Source: Bacteroidales bacterium
Lineage (GTDB): Bacteria > Bacteroidota > Bacteroidia > Bacteroidales > Muribaculaceae
Assembly: GCA_004552725.1 (NCBI GenBank)
Contig: SFNM01000014.1
Span: forward strand, 1-29,936
Direction: 5' to 3'
DNA: 29,936 nt
Within the stretch, counting starts at the first letter, position 1, and the number at the start of each line of letters is the position of its first letter. The notes below the pieces were generated by a model. The model saw nothing but the letters and a program-made list of their open reading frames with translations. It did not search any database and was not told the origin of the DNA. Below are positions 15,721-24,488 of the stretch, in pieces. The position numbers were made by a program, and so were the translations under genes.

Positions 15721-15744
15721 ATGGCTACAATTCTATTTATATGA
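15721..15744 (+). CDS. Possible upstream mini-ORF (7 codons) overlapping the serine palmitoyltransferase start
   Basis: An ATG at 15721 opens a frame encoding MATILFI, whose TGA (15742-15744) overlaps the ATG of the next gene as ATGA. It lies within the predicted leader. Ribosomes finishing here could restart on the main gene. No strong ribosome binding site is seen before it, so chance is possible. Confidence 0.25.
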   Translation: MATILFI

Positions 15745-16928
15745 AGTTATTACAGGAAAAACTTGCAAAGTACACCGCTCCGCAGCAAGCCAAGGCTGCC
15801 GGGGTGTATCCCTACTTCCGTGCAATCTCATCGGAACAAGACCCCGAAGTAGTAATTAATGGTAAAAAAGTGTTGATGTTCGGGTCGAACTGCTACACCG
15901 GCTTGGTGAACGACCCGCGCATTAAAGAAGCCGCTATCGAAGCCATCAAGAAATACGGCACCGGTTGCGCCGGCTCGCCATTCCTCAATGGCACCCTCGA
16001 TCTCCACAAAAAACTCGAAGCACGGTTGGCCGAATACATCGGCAAAGAAGACGTAATGATTTACTCCACCGGTTTTGAAGTAAACTTAGGTGTAGTTTCT
16101 TGCCTCACAGGCCGTCAAGACTATATTTTGTGGGATGAACAAGACCACGCTTCCATTATCGAAGGCCGTCGTCTTTCGTTCTCACAACAACTGAAATACA
16201 AGCACAACGATATGGCATCGTTGGAGCAACAACTCCAGCAATGTAACCCCGACAAAGTGAAACTCATTGTCACCGACGGCGTGTTCTCGATGGAAGGCGA
16301 TGTAGCCAATGTGCCTGAAATCGTGCGTCTTGCAAAGCAATACAATGCTTCGGTGATGGTGGACGAAGCCCACTCAATCGGTGTGTTCGGTCCCGGCGGC
16401 CGTGGCACCGTGCACCATTTCGGTTTGGTCGATGACGTCGACTTGATTATGGGCACATTCTCCAAATCATTCGCTTCGTTAGGCGGATTTATTGCCACCG
16501 ATAAGGAAATCACCAACTATCTGCGCCACCATTCCCGCTCGTATATCTTCACCGCCAGCATCACCCCCGCTTCAACCGCCGCTGCGCTCAAAGCCATCGA
16601 CATTATGATTGAAGAACCTTGGCGCCAAGAAAAACTTTGGGAACTGACCCACTATGCGTTGGATGGCTTCCGCAATATGGGCGCAGAAATCGGCCACACT
16701 TCCACCCCGATTATTCCTCTGTACATTCGCGACGACTACAAGACTTATTTCGTCACTCGCGACTTGCTCGAAGAAGGCATCTTCGTGAACCCCGTAGTGT
16801 CGCCCGCTGTAGCGCCCACCGACACTCTTATCCGCTTCTCGCTGATGGCTACCCATACCAAAGAGCAAGTGACCACCGCTTTGGAGAAAATCCAAAAAGT
16901 ATTCCGCAAATACGAATTAATTCCGTAA
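15741..16928 (+). CDS. spt: Serine palmitoyltransferase (alpha-oxoamine synthase family)
   Basis: This PLP enzyme condenses L-serine with palmitoyl-CoA (or a similar acyl-CoA) to 3-ketosphinganine, the first step of sphingolipid synthesis in Bacteroidales. The 395 residues carry the family features: GSNCYTGL (48-55), GTGCAGSPFLNGT (73-85), the PLP-stacking His136 in DHAS, DEAH at 208-211, and the Schiff-base Lys242 in GTFSKSFASLGGF. The N-terminus (MKLLQEKLAKY) and overall sequence are very close to my recollection of Bacteroides serine palmitoyltransferase, which is often misannotated as 2-amino-3-ketobutyrate CoA ligase (kbl); that remains the main alternative. It is a single-gene unit between its own promoter and a terminator. 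Confidence 0.85.
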   Translation: MKLLQEKLAKYTAPQQAKAAGVYPYFRAISSEQDPEVVINGKKVLMFGSNCYTGLVNDPRIKEAAIEAIKKYGTGCAGSPFLNGTLDLHKKLEARLAEYIGKEDVMIYSTGFEVNLGVVSCLTGRQDYILWDEQDHASIIEGRRLSFSQQLKYKHNDMASLEQQLQQCNPDKVKLIVTDGVFSMEGDVANVPEIVRLAKQYNASVMVDEAHSIGVFGPGGRGTVHHFGLVDDVDLIMGTFSKSFASLGGFIATDKEITNYLRHHSRSYIFTASITPASTAAALKAIDIMIEEPWRQEKLWELTHYALDGFRNMGAEIGHTSTPIIPLYIRDDYKTYFVTRDLLEEGIFVNPVVSPAVAPTDTLIRFSLMATHTKEQVTTALEKIQKVFRKYELIP

Positions 16929-16952
16929 AAACATTCTACTCGTTTTCAGTAG

Positions 16953-16998
16953 ACGTCGGCTTACCCACTTCGGTGGCTTAGTCGACGTTTATTTTTAA
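16953..16998 (+). terminator. Terminator after serine palmitoyltransferase
   Basis: ACGTCG (16953-16958) pairs with CGACGT (16983-16988) and an inner CCAC-TTCG-GTGG hairpin (16965-16976) tops the stem. A T-rich run (TTTATTTTT) follows. This is a classic intrinsic terminator 25 bases after the stop. Confidence 0.85.
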
Positions 16999-17054
16999 AT
17001 TTATATGTAATATTTTGAAATTTACTGCGTCATATAGGTAAATCATTTACAACT

Positions 17055-18005
17055 ATGGACAATATATTAACAGTAGAACACGTATCGAAGGCCTTTACCA
17101 ATCATCAGGCGCTCGATGATGTGTCGTTGCAAGTGCCTCGAGGCAAGGTCTACGGCTTGCTCGGGCCGAATGGGGCTGGCAAAACCACTCTTATTCGTAT
17201 CATCAATCATATCACAGCCCCGGATAGCGGGCGCGTGGTTTTCGAAGGACATCAACTCACCGCAGCCGATGTGGCTCATATCGGTTATCTCCCCGAAGAG
17301 CGCGGCCTTTATAAAAAGATGAAGGTTGGCGAGCAAGCCATTTTCTTTGCACGCCTCAAAGGACTTTCGCGTCAACAAGCCATCGAACGCCTTCACCAAT
17401 GGTTCGACCGCCTCGAAATCTCTTCGTGGTGGGATAAAAAGGTGGAAGAATTGTCGAAAGGTATGGCGCAAAAGGTGCAATTCATTGTAACTGTGTTGCA
17501 CCAACCATCACTGCTGATTTTCGACGAGCCGTTCTCGGGTTTCGACCCCATCAATGCCAACTTGCTCAAAGAAGAAATTCTGCGTTTGCGCGACCAAGGC
17601 GCCACCGTGATTTTCTCCACTCACAATATGTCGTCGGTCGAAGAATTGTGCGACCACATCACCCTTATCAACAAGTCGCACAATATTTTGAGCGGCTCGG
17701 TAGATGAACTACGCCACCAATTCGGCGACAACACATTCGAATTGACCTACTCCGGCTCGGCTGACGCGCTCACCGCAGCATTGCAACCCCTCACATCTTC
17801 GCTGGTAAGCCTCAACAGCGACAGCCAAACCCAATGCGTGCGCTTCGCTATCGCCAACGGCGCCGGCACACGCGACGTGCTCGCAGCAGCCAATGCTGCC
17901 GTCGACATCCGCTCGTTCGTGCCTCAACTTCCCTCGATGAATGATATTTTCATCCGCACCGTCAACGCTTCCAATCAACAATCTTCAACTCCGCCCGCAC
18001 TATGA
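17055..18005 (+). CDS. ABC transporter ATP-binding protein, NatA-like
   Basis: The 316-residue protein is the ATPase of an ABC-2 type exporter. Walker A GPNGAGKTT lies at 37-45, a Q-loop with IGYLPEERGLYKKM at 76-90 (the YLPEERGLY form is typical of the NatA branch), the signature is the variant ELSKGMAQKVQF (132-143), Walker B LLIFDEPFSGFDP at 153-165, and the switch His190 in STHNM. The C-terminal ~90 residues resemble the DUF4162 accessory domain of this branch. Its stop overlaps the permease start as ATGA. Relatives export sodium, peptides or other small molecules; the substrate cannot be told. I see no clear promoter in the 56 bases after the preceding terminator. Confidence 0.9.
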   Translation: MDNILTVEHVSKAFTNHQALDDVSLQVPRGKVYGLLGPNGAGKTTLIRIINHITAPDSGRVVFEGHQLTAADVAHIGYLPEERGLYKKMKVGEQAIFFARLKGLSRQQAIERLHQWFDRLEISSWWDKKVEELSKGMAQKVQFIVTVLHQPSLLIFDEPFSGFDPINANLLKEEILRLRDQGATVIFSTHNMSSVEELCDHITLINKSHNILSGSVDELRHQFGDNTFELTYSGSADALTAALQPLTSSLVSLNSDSQTQCVRFAIANGAGTRDVLAAANAAVDIRSFVPQLPSMNDIFIRTVNASNQQSSTPPAL

Positions 18006-19264
18006 ACTCCGCTCTCAAAATAATCGTTGCGCGCGAATATCTCGAGCGCGTCAAACGCAAAAGTTTCATCATTTCTACCATTTTGATGCCGCTATTTATG
18101 GTGGCTATGATGGCGGCCCCTACCCTGATTATGTTGCTATCAGGGCCCGAAGAATGTAAAATCGGCGTAATCGACGACTCCGGCAAAATAGCACAAACGC
18201 TCCAAGGATGCGACGAGATTTCTTTCACACCTCTATTGAATCAAACATTCGAGCAAGCGAAAGAGTCCGACGAATTCGACGCTTTCTTGGTAATCGGTCG
18301 CGACGTGGTGGCAAATCCCAACACTTCAATCACGTTCTACACTCAAGGCTCACCATCGATTCAAACCGAACAATTTGTAGCCTCACAAATCGAGAGTACC
18401 ATCGAAAATATACGCATCAATAATTCCGGCGTGGAAAATCTCCGCGAAATTATGAAGAATGTGAAGGTAGATGTGGAGATGCAAACGTATCGTCTCGACC
18501 AGGAAGAAGAAACTGCCACATCCTCGATGCTCTCATACGCATTAGGCTTCTTGGCCACATTTGTGCTGTATATGTTCATTATGCTCTACGGCAACATGGT
18601 GATGAATTCTATCATCGAAGAAAAGAACAATCGCGTACTCGAATTGGTGGTAACTTCCGTCAACCCCTCGTGGCTGATGATGGGCAAAATCATCGGCGTG
18701 GGCCTTGTGGCGCTCACTCAAATGCTCGTTTGGGCTGCAATTATATTAGTATGCTCCGGATGGCTCATGCCCGCTCTGACATCTATGGCCTCCGGCGGCG
18801 ATGCATCGATGATGGCTGCTATCGGCCAACTCTCCGATGTTGGCTTTATGGGTCAATATATGCTATTCTTGATTTTGTTCCTCATCGGAGGCTACTTCTT
18901 CTATGCATCAATCTACGCTGCCATCGGTTCAGCCGTGGACAATTTGCAAGATGCTTCGCAACTGCAAACTGTGGCTGTATTGCCCATTATCCTTGCTTTC
19001 GTAATCTCGATGACCGTGGTCAATGACCCCAACTCTTCGTTGGCAATGTGGACATCGTTCATACCATTCACCTCGCCTATGGTGATGATGGCTCGTATGC
19101 CTTTCGGCATCGATACTTGGCAAACTATCTTGTCGATTGTAATTCTCTACGTAGGCTTCATCGGAATGGTATGGGTGGCTGCAAAGATTTACCGCGTAGG
19201 TATATTTATGTATGGCAAAAAGCCCACGTACAAAGATTTGATGCGCTGGGTAAGATATAAATAA
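18002..19264 (+). CDS. ABC-2 type transporter permease, NatB-like
   Basis: The 420-residue inner-membrane protein partners the ATPase just upstream (ATGA overlap at 18002-18005). A basic start (VAREYLERVKRKSF) leads into membrane segment 1 (about residues 20-45), followed by a periplasmic domain of about 130 residues and then a cluster of at least five hydrophobic segments. After the second segment comes MVMNSIIEEKNNRVLELVVTS, the conserved cytosolic coupling region of NatB/YhaP-type permeases. This order (one helix, large outer domain, five helices) is the standard ABC-2 exporter layout. queA starts one base after its stop, so the three genes probably form one message. Confidence 0.9.
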   Translation: MNSALKIIVAREYLERVKRKSFIISTILMPLFMVAMMAAPTLIMLLSGPEECKIGVIDDSGKIAQTLQGCDEISFTPLLNQTFEQAKESDEFDAFLVIGRDVVANPNTSITFYTQGSPSIQTEQFVASQIESTIENIRINNSGVENLREIMKNVKVDVEMQTYRLDQEEETATSSMLSYALGFLATFVLYMFIMLYGNMVMNSIIEEKNNRVLELVVTSVNPSWLMMGKIIGVGLVALTQMLVWAAIILVCSGWLMPALTSMASGGDASMMAAIGQLSDVGFMGQYMLFLILFLIGGYFFYASIYAAIGSAVDNLQDASQLQTVAVLPIILAFVISMTVVNDPNSSLAMWTSFIPFTSPMVMMARMPFGIDTWQTILSIVILYVGFIGMVWVAAKIYRVGIFMYGKKPTYKDLMRWVRYK

Positions 19265-19265
19265 T

Positions 19266-20486
19266 ATGAATCCACAAGCAATCAATATCGACGCTTACGA
19301 CTACCCGCTGCCCCAGCAGCGCATCGCGCAGCACCCTTTGGCGCAGCGCGATGCCTGCCGGCTGCTGGTTTACCAAGGAGGCTCCATCGCCGACGCTCGC
19401 TTCAGCGACATCGCCTCGCTGTTGCCTGCTGATACCGCTTTGGTGTATAACGACACACGCGTAATCAACGCTCGTCTTCACTTCCGTCGCCCAACCGGTG
19501 CTCTCATCGAAATCTTCTGCCTGGAACCGGCATCACCGGCCGACTATGCCCAAAACTTCGCCCAAACCTCCACCACACAGTGGATTTGCCTGGTGGGCAA
19601 CCTCAAGCGATGGAAAGAAGAGTCGCTCCATGCTGAAATTGCCCTACCCTCGGGTGAAGTGTCAGTGCTTACGGCAACGCGCGTGGGCGCTCACGGCAAC
19701 GCATGGGTGGTACGCCTCGACTGGACCGGCGGACACACCTTCGCCGACATCATCGGCGCCGCCGGCGAAATCCCTATTCCGCCATATCTCAACCGCAACA
19801 CTGAGGCGTGCGATAGTTCAGACTATCAAACCGTATATTCTCACATCGACGGTTCTGTGGCTGCCCCGACAGCGGGATTGCACTTCACCGACGAGCTACT
19901 GCAGGCCATCAGCAAGCGCGATATTCCGCGGTGGCAAGTAACTTTGCATGTGGGCGCCGGCACCTTTCAGCCGGTGAAAAGCGACCTCATCGGCGACCAC
20001 CCCATGCACTCAGAGTTCATCGCCGTGCCGTTGGCCACTATCCGTAATATTGCAAACCACTTGGCTGCCGGGCGCACCATCACGGCCGTAGGTACCACCT
20101 CGGTACGCACCCTTGAAAGCCTCTACCACATCGGCTGCCTTATGGCCACTGACGGCTGGCAAGGCGAGGTGCCACAATGGTATCCCTACGCTGCTGACCA
20201 TCCACAAATGGAGGTTTGTGATGCCTTTGCCGCCCTAATACATCGCCTCGAAGCCGACGGCCTTAGCGCCTTGGTAGCGGCCACACGCATAATCATCGCC
20301 CCGGGCTATCAATACCGCGTAGTATCGGGCATGATTACCAACTTCCATCAACCGCGTAGCACCCTATTGCTGTTAGTCAGTGCATTCGTAGGCGATGACC
20401 GTTGGCGTTCCATCTACGACCATGCACTCTCCATCGCCGACTATCGTTTCCTCTCCTACGGCGATGCTTGCTACCTACGTCCCTAA
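19266..20486 (+). CDS. queA: S-adenosylmethionine:tRNA ribosyltransferase-isomerase
   Basis: QueA transfers and rearranges the ribosyl part of SAM onto preQ1 at position 34 of tRNAs with a GUN anticodon, the penultimate-stage step of queuosine synthesis. The 406 residues include the N-terminal DYPLPQQRIAQHPLAQRD, LVYNDTRVINARL, EIPIPPYLNR, the AAPTAGLHFT motif (family hallmark) and LHVGAGTFQPV, then GTTSVRTLES and ITNFHQPRSTLLLLVSAF near the C-terminus. The length is longer than the ~350-360 of E. coli, as is usual in Bacteroidetes. It lies one base behind the ABC permease and ends at a strong hairpin. No preQ1 riboswitch is seen upstream of the operon. Confidence 0.95.
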   Translation: MNPQAINIDAYDYPLPQQRIAQHPLAQRDACRLLVYQGGSIADARFSDIASLLPADTALVYNDTRVINARLHFRRPTGALIEIFCLEPASPADYAQNFAQTSTTQWICLVGNLKRWKEESLHAEIALPSGEVSVLTATRVGAHGNAWVVRLDWTGGHTFADIIGAAGEIPIPPYLNRNTEACDSSDYQTVYSHIDGSVAAPTAGLHFTDELLQAISKRDIPRWQVTLHVGAGTFQPVKSDLIGDHPMHSEFIAVPLATIRNIANHLAAGRTITAVGTTSVRTLESLYHIGCLMATDGWQGEVPQWYPYAADHPQMEVCDAFAALIHRLEADGLSALVAATRIIIAPGYQYRVVSGMITNFHQPRSTLLLLVSAFVGDDRWRSIYDHALSIADYRFLSYGDACYLRP

Positions 20487-20496
20487 TACTCAGCAT

Positions 20497-20542
20497 TATA
20501 CTCAAAGAGGCAGAACGATTTTGTTCTGCCTCTTTGAGTATA
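20497..20542. terminator. Bidirectional terminator between queA and the TPR gene
   Basis: A 20-bp perfect inverted repeat (20497-20516 with 20523-20542, core CTCAAAGAGGCAGAAC) with loop GATTTT sits between two convergent genes, 10 bases after the queA stop and 13 bases after the end of the TPR gene on the other strand. Confidence 0.85.
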
Positions 20543-20555
20543 GTAGCGGTTGTAA

Positions 20556-22157
20556 TTAGCGGCCGAAGATTGCATTGTATTTTTGCATCAAGCGCAGGAA
20601 GCGAAGGTCGTCGCGCAGAGCGCCGGCATTGATGAAGCCATCGGTATTGTTCATCCAATTGTGGTTGTCGCTATATCCGGCTTGGAGTGAGCGTTCCACA
20701 CATTCAATAGCGTGGTCACTGTCGTCGCGGAGCGAGTAGAAGCAAGCGGCATAGTAGTTTACGAGGCCGTCGTTGTCTTGAGCGGTAGCAAGCACGCGGT
20801 TAATCCATGTGTCGGCTTCTGCAGTGCGGTCGAGACGGATGAGAGCAAAGCCACGCAGTGAGCGAATATCGTCGTCGAGGTATCCTTCGAGTTCGAGAAC
20901 TTGTTCATAGAATTGGCGAGCAGCCACCGGCTTGTTCATATATGTTTCGAGCAACCAAGCGCGAAGCATATAGAGTTCGGGGTTGGACGATTCAATCATG
21001 ATGGCTTCGCCAAGGAGGGAATTGGCTTGGTCGTAATCGGTCTTGTCAATGTAGTTGAGAGCCATTTCCACCAAACCGGGCACATATTCGCGGTTGACAG
21101 CCACGGCTTGAGCAGCGGCTTCAATGGCCTCATCATGACGATTGAGTGCACGCAAAATTTTGGAGCGCAACACATAATAGTCGGCTACGTTAGTGTTCAT
21201 ACTCAATGCATGGTCCACTTTGTCGAGGGCCTCTTCGTAGCGGCTCAGGCCGAGAAGGCACCAGCCGGTGGAAGCGTAGATGCCATGATAGTCGTAGAGT
21301 CGTTGGTCGATGATTGCTTCGAAGTCGTCGATGGCCGAAAGGTAATTGAAATGGGCTTGCGCAATAGTGGCACGTAGGTAGCGATAAAGGCCGTTTTGCG
21401 GAGCGATGTTCACTGCATTGGATAGGCCGGCCATGGTAACAGCATAGTTTGTGTTGCCATAATCCACCAATGCAGCAACTGCTTTGGTGTCGTTGGGGTT
21501 AAGGGAAATTGCAAGGAGCAAATCCTCAACGGCACCGTTATGGTTCGACATCATTTTGCGCACTGAAGCGCGGCGGATGTAAACTTCGGGGTTGTTGGGA
21601 TCGGTTTGGACTGCGCGTTCGAGGTAGTCGTTGGCGATGCCGATATTGTTCTCTTTGACAGCGCAACGAGCCAATCCCAACAAGCCTTCCACGCAGTTGG
21701 GGCGCATACGCATCAGGCGCTGGTAGTCGGCCTTTGCGTCGGAGATGTTGCCGAGAGTGAATTGAGTGTTGGCACGTTGATTGTAAGCGGCGAAAGAGTC
21801 GGCATTGAGACCAATAGCCGAGTTGAGGTCGGCGAGCGCCATTTGAGCGCGTCCTGTCTCATTGTAGATACCGGCACGAATCATATAGGCTTGGAAGCGA
21901 GTATCGGTGTCGCTCACCGGAGCATAGCGCAAGGCTTGGTTCATATCCTCAAGAGCACGCATATATTCGTCGTGGCGGTAGTATTCGTTGCCGCGACGGA
22001 AATAAGTTTGATAGTCTTGAGGGTTGGCTTGAAGTTGGCGGTCGTATGTTTGAATTACCGCCAAGGTGATGGGGTTGGTGATTACGGCATTGACCGAAAT
22101 GGGAGATATAGCGGCGAGGGCCAAAGAGGCCACCAACAATTTGCTGAATTTGTTCAT
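20556..22157 (-). CDS. Exported tetratricopeptide-repeat protein
   Basis: The 533-residue product begins with a signal peptide (NKFSKLLVASLALAAI, cleavage region SVNA near residue 24), then about a dozen TPR units from residue 35 to the end, for example QTYFRRGNEYYRHDEYMRAL, AAYNQRANTQFTLGNISDA and ELYMLRAWLLETYMNKPVA. TPR arrays are scaffolds for protein binding in the periplasm; no enzyme domain is present. The start at 22157 is decided by the promoter: a -7 box at 22185-22193 makes the upstream in-frame ATG (22181) untranscribed. The gene follows the sensor kinase after about 100 bases, so it could also be partly co-transcribed with the two-component genes. Confidence 0.85.
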   Translation of the reverse strand: MNKFSKLLVASLALAAISPISVNAVITNPITLAVIQTYDRQLQANPQDYQTYFRRGNEYYRHDEYMRALEDMNQALRYAPVSDTDTRFQAYMIRAGIYNETGRAQMALADLNSAIGLNADSFAAYNQRANTQFTLGNISDAKADYQRLMRMRPNCVEGLLGLARCAVKENNIGIANDYLERAVQTDPNNPEVYIRRASVRKMMSNHNGAVEDLLLAISLNPNDTKAVAALVDYGNTNYAVTMAGLSNAVNIAPQNGLYRYLRATIAQAHFNYLSAIDDFEAIIDQRLYDYHGIYASTGWCLLGLSRYEEALDKVDHALSMNTNVADYYVLRSKILRALNRHDEAIEAAAQAVAVNREYVPGLVEMALNYIDKTDYDQANSLLGEAIMIESSNPELYMLRAWLLETYMNKPVAARQFYEQVLELEGYLDDDIRSLRGFALIRLDRTAEADTWINRVLATAQDNDGLVNYYAACFYSLRDDSDHAIECVERSLQAGYSDNHNWMNNTDGFINAGALRDDLRFLRLMQKYNAIFGR

Positions 22158-22184
22158 TGTCGACGATAGAATTGATTTCAAAGT

Positions 22185-22216
22185 GCAAATTTACAGATTT
22201 TTGCGCACAGCACCAA
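22185..22216 (-). promoter_or_regulatory. Promoter of the TPR gene
   Basis: TAAATTTGC (22185-22193, minus strand) is a full -7 match and TTG at 22214-22216 lies 20 bases upstream. It sits in the gap after the sensor kinase stop at 22256. Confidence 0.7.
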
Positions 22217-22255
22217 GTATCACCGCGTTTTTTATGTTTTTTTGATAGTTGGTTA

Positions 22256-23716
22256 CTACCGGACGACCGAAGAGTCGAAACGGCGTTGAAGGGTGATGCG
22301 ATGCATCAATCCGCCCGAAGGACGATTTTCAGCAGCAATTGAGCCACCGTGCATTGCGATGGCATTGCGCACAATCGATAATCCGAGGCCTGTGCCACCG
22401 GCAGCGCGCGACCGTCCTTTGTCGATGCGGTAGAAGCGTTCGAAGATACGTTGGAGATGCTCTTCGGGCACGCCCACGCCATTGTCGGCCACAGTCAGCG
22501 CGATGGTTTGCTCAGTAGCCATAGTTAATTTGATTTCCACAATGGAGCCGCCGGAATATGCAGTGGCATTGTCTATAAGGTTGCGGAAAACAGATAGCAG
22601 GAGCGCAGAGTTGCCTTCCATGGGCAGCGAAGCCTCAACGCGGTTTATGATTTTCAGCCCGTTTTTCTCCGCCTGGAGTGTGCAGTCGCTTACGGCCTCT
22701 TTGATAATGACAGCGAGGTCAACCGGCTCGCGAGTGATAGCCATCGGGCCATCGTCCATACGAGTGATAATCGACACGTCGCGCAGCAGGCTGTCCAAAC
22801 GTGCACAGTTCTGCGCACAGCGCTTTAAAAATTCCTGTCGCTGAGCAGGCGTCAAGTCGGGATGAGCCTCAAGCGTTTCAAGGCATACACTCATAGCAGC
22901 CACCGGCGTTTTAAGTTCGTGATTGATATTGTTGGTGAGTTCTTTTTTGATGCGTATTTTTTCTTGCTCTTGGTGAAGAGCAATACGATGTTGCTGGTCG
23001 CGGTCGGCATTGCTCTGCTGCAACTTAACGTACAGACGCACTATATGACCGGCGATGTCGCCCAATTCATCATGCGGGAAAGCCTCGGTATTGTAAATCT
23101 GCTCGCCACTCTCGGCTTGAAGCGCAAACTTATTAAGCCGCGCAATAGTTTGGCCGATACGCCTTGCGGCTAAGTAGCCCAAAATGCTCACAATAATGGC
23201 CACCGTGAGCATAAACCACAAGAAAGTGTGGTCAGCAGCAAGAATGTCGCTCAACCCCACTGAGTAAGGCACCGCTGAGCGTATTACTATGTCCGAACCT
23301 TTAGTGGCAGAATAAAAATAGGTAGTGCCGGTGCTGGCCGATTGGCGCGAGATGGAGCAACCATGGCCGCTATGAAAGGCATCAGCAATTTCAGGACGTT
23401 GGAGATGGTTGTCGCGTGGCAAATTTTCCAACGATGAGTCATAAACAATCGCACCGGAAGCATCAATCACACTGATGCGCATATCCGGCATCGGCTTGTG
23501 ACTTGCAGCCACCACTTCAGATAATGGTCGCCCGCTCTCAATGGCATCGAGCAGATGGTGATTGTATTGCTGAAGTTCAGCATCGAAACGCTCGGCTTTG
23601 TAGCGTTTTTCGCGTGCGTATTGAAAACCCATAAAACACACCACCATAATAGCGATGGTGAACAACAATAGCGCAAAAATGCGCCCCGGGAAACTGATTT
23701 TATATTTTGAAGCCAT
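22256..23716 (-). CDS. Two-component sensor histidine kinase
   Basis: The 486-residue membrane kinase has a first helix at about 12-32, a periplasmic sensing domain (about 33-163), a second helix at 164-184, a HAMP-like linker (185-235), and the kinase core: H-box NINHELKTPVAAM with His266, N-box FRNLIDNATAYS, G1 VADNGVGVPEEH, F-box RIFERFYRID and G2 GGTGLGLSIV. It should phosphorylate the response regulator encoded just before it. The start at 23716 gives a normal N-terminus; it overlaps the regulator gene by 17 bases. The next ATG upstream (23752) would add 12 residues and cannot be ruled out. The PhoR-like layout is general; the signal is unknown. Confidence 0.9.
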   Translation of the reverse strand: MASKYKISFPGRIFALLLFTIAIMVVCFMGFQYAREKRYKAERFDAELQQYNHHLLDAIESGRPLSEVVAASHKPMPDMRISVIDASGAIVYDSSLENLPRDNHLQRPEIADAFHSGHGCSISRQSASTGTTYFYSATKGSDIVIRSAVPYSVGLSDILAADHTFLWFMLTVAIIVSILGYLAARRIGQTIARLNKFALQAESGEQIYNTEAFPHDELGDIAGHIVRLYVKLQQSNADRDQQHRIALHQEQEKIRIKKELTNNINHELKTPVAAMSVCLETLEAHPDLTPAQRQEFLKRCAQNCARLDSLLRDVSIITRMDDGPMAITREPVDLAVIIKEAVSDCTLQAEKNGLKIINRVEASLPMEGNSALLLSVFRNLIDNATAYSGGSIVEIKLTMATEQTIALTVADNGVGVPEEHLQRIFERFYRIDKGRSRAAGGTGLGLSIVRNAIAMHGGSIAAENRPSGGLMHRITLQRRFDSSVVR

Positions 23717-24383
23717 AACCGAAGCCTGAGCGGGTGATAATATTGCGGCCATAATGGCCTAATTTTTGGCGCAGACGAGTGATGTTCACATCGATTACGC
23801 GGTCAAGCACCACTACTTCGTCGGGCCATATACGTTTAAGAATTTGTTCGCGTGTAAACACAGTGCCGATATTTGAAATCAGCAACCACAAGATTTCAAA
23901 CTCCTTACGAGGAAGAGACACTTCATCGCCATCGACAAAGCAAGTCTTTTTAAGATTGTTCACTTCGAGTCCTTCGAAGCGTATTACCGGAGCGGCAGGT
24001 GCATCGTTGCGAGCACGGCGCAATACAGTGCGCACTCGAGCAATTACATTGCGCAGAGTGTAGGGTTTATAAATGTAGTCATCGGCACCGATATTCAAGC
24101 CGGCGACCATATCATCCTCTTGATCCTTGGCCGTACAGAAGATAATGGGTATATTGGCCGTATCGGGTCGTTGCTTAAGAATTTGAGCCAGCGCGAAGCC
24201 GCTGATTTGCCCCATCATCACGTCGAGAAGAATAAGGTCCACATCGGCAATATCCATCACAAGCACTTCCTCAGCGCTATGCGCTACCGCCACGTCAAAG
24301 CCTTCAACTTCGAGATTGAAACGTAGGGCTTCGCACAAGGTGTCTTCATCGTCGACTACCAATATTTTTTTCTTTACATCCAT
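23700..24383 (-). CDS. OmpR/PhoB-type response regulator
   Basis: The 227-residue DNA-binding regulator has a receiver domain with the acidic pair Asp11-Asp12, phosphoacceptor Asp54 in LILLDVMMG, Thr84 and Lys106 in YIYKPY, then a winged-helix domain (about 135-227) with VSLPRKEFEILWLLISN, TREQILKRIWP, and a recognition helix VIDVNITRLRQKL. The start ATG at 24383 is chosen over a TTG at 24404 because the -7 box lies at 24401-24409. It heads the operon with the sensor kinase. Targets are unknown; the TPR gene downstream is a natural candidate by position only. Confidence 0.93.
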   Translation of the reverse strand: MDVKKKILVVDDEDTLCEALRFNLEVEGFDVAVAHSAEEVLVMDIADVDLILLDVMMGQISGFALAQILKQRPDTANIPIIFCTAKDQEDDMVAGLNIGADDYIYKPYTLRNVIARVRTVLRRARNDAPAAPVIRFEGLEVNNLKKTCFVDGDEVSLPRKEFEILWLLISNIGTVFTREQILKRIWPDEVVVLDRVIDVNITRLRQKLGHYGRNIITRSGFGYGFKI

Positions 24384-24400
24384 AATCAATAATTTACGGT

Positions 24401-24409
24401 GCAAATATA
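24401..24409 (-). promoter_or_regulatory. -7 box of the two-component operon
   Basis: TATATTTGC on the minus strand matches TAnnTTTG. The predicted leader to the ATG at 24383 is about 13 bases. The -33 region falls inside the hairpin at 24415-24438, with CTG rather than TTG at the expected distance. Confidence 0.5.
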
Positions 24410-24414
24410 CGACA

Positions 24415-24438
24415 AAGGCGGCACATTTCAGCCGCCTT
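24415..24438. terminator. GC-rich hairpin between the DXS-like gene and the response regulator
   Basis: AAGGCGGC (24415-24422) and GCCGCCTT (24431-24438) form a perfect 8-bp stem with an 8-base loop. It could end the DXS-like transcript, and it also covers the -33 region of the downstream regulator promoter. Confidence 0.5.
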
Positions 24439-24469
24439 CATCGTGATTTAATCAAAATTTAATAATTTT

Positions 24470-24488
24470 CGATGCTTAGACTGCATCG
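24470..24488 (-). terminator. Possible terminator of the DXS-like gene
   Basis: CGATGC (24470-24475) and GCATCG (24483-24488) pair with a 7-base loop about 50 bases after the gene's stop; on the minus strand an AT-rich stretch (AAAATTATTAAATTTT) follows. Confidence 0.4.

Noticed and set aside
17055..17070. preQ1 riboswitch or promoter in the leader of the ABC exporter-queA operon
   Set aside because: The 56 bases after the previous terminator show neither a TAnnTTTG box nor a preQ1-type stem and C/A-rich tail.
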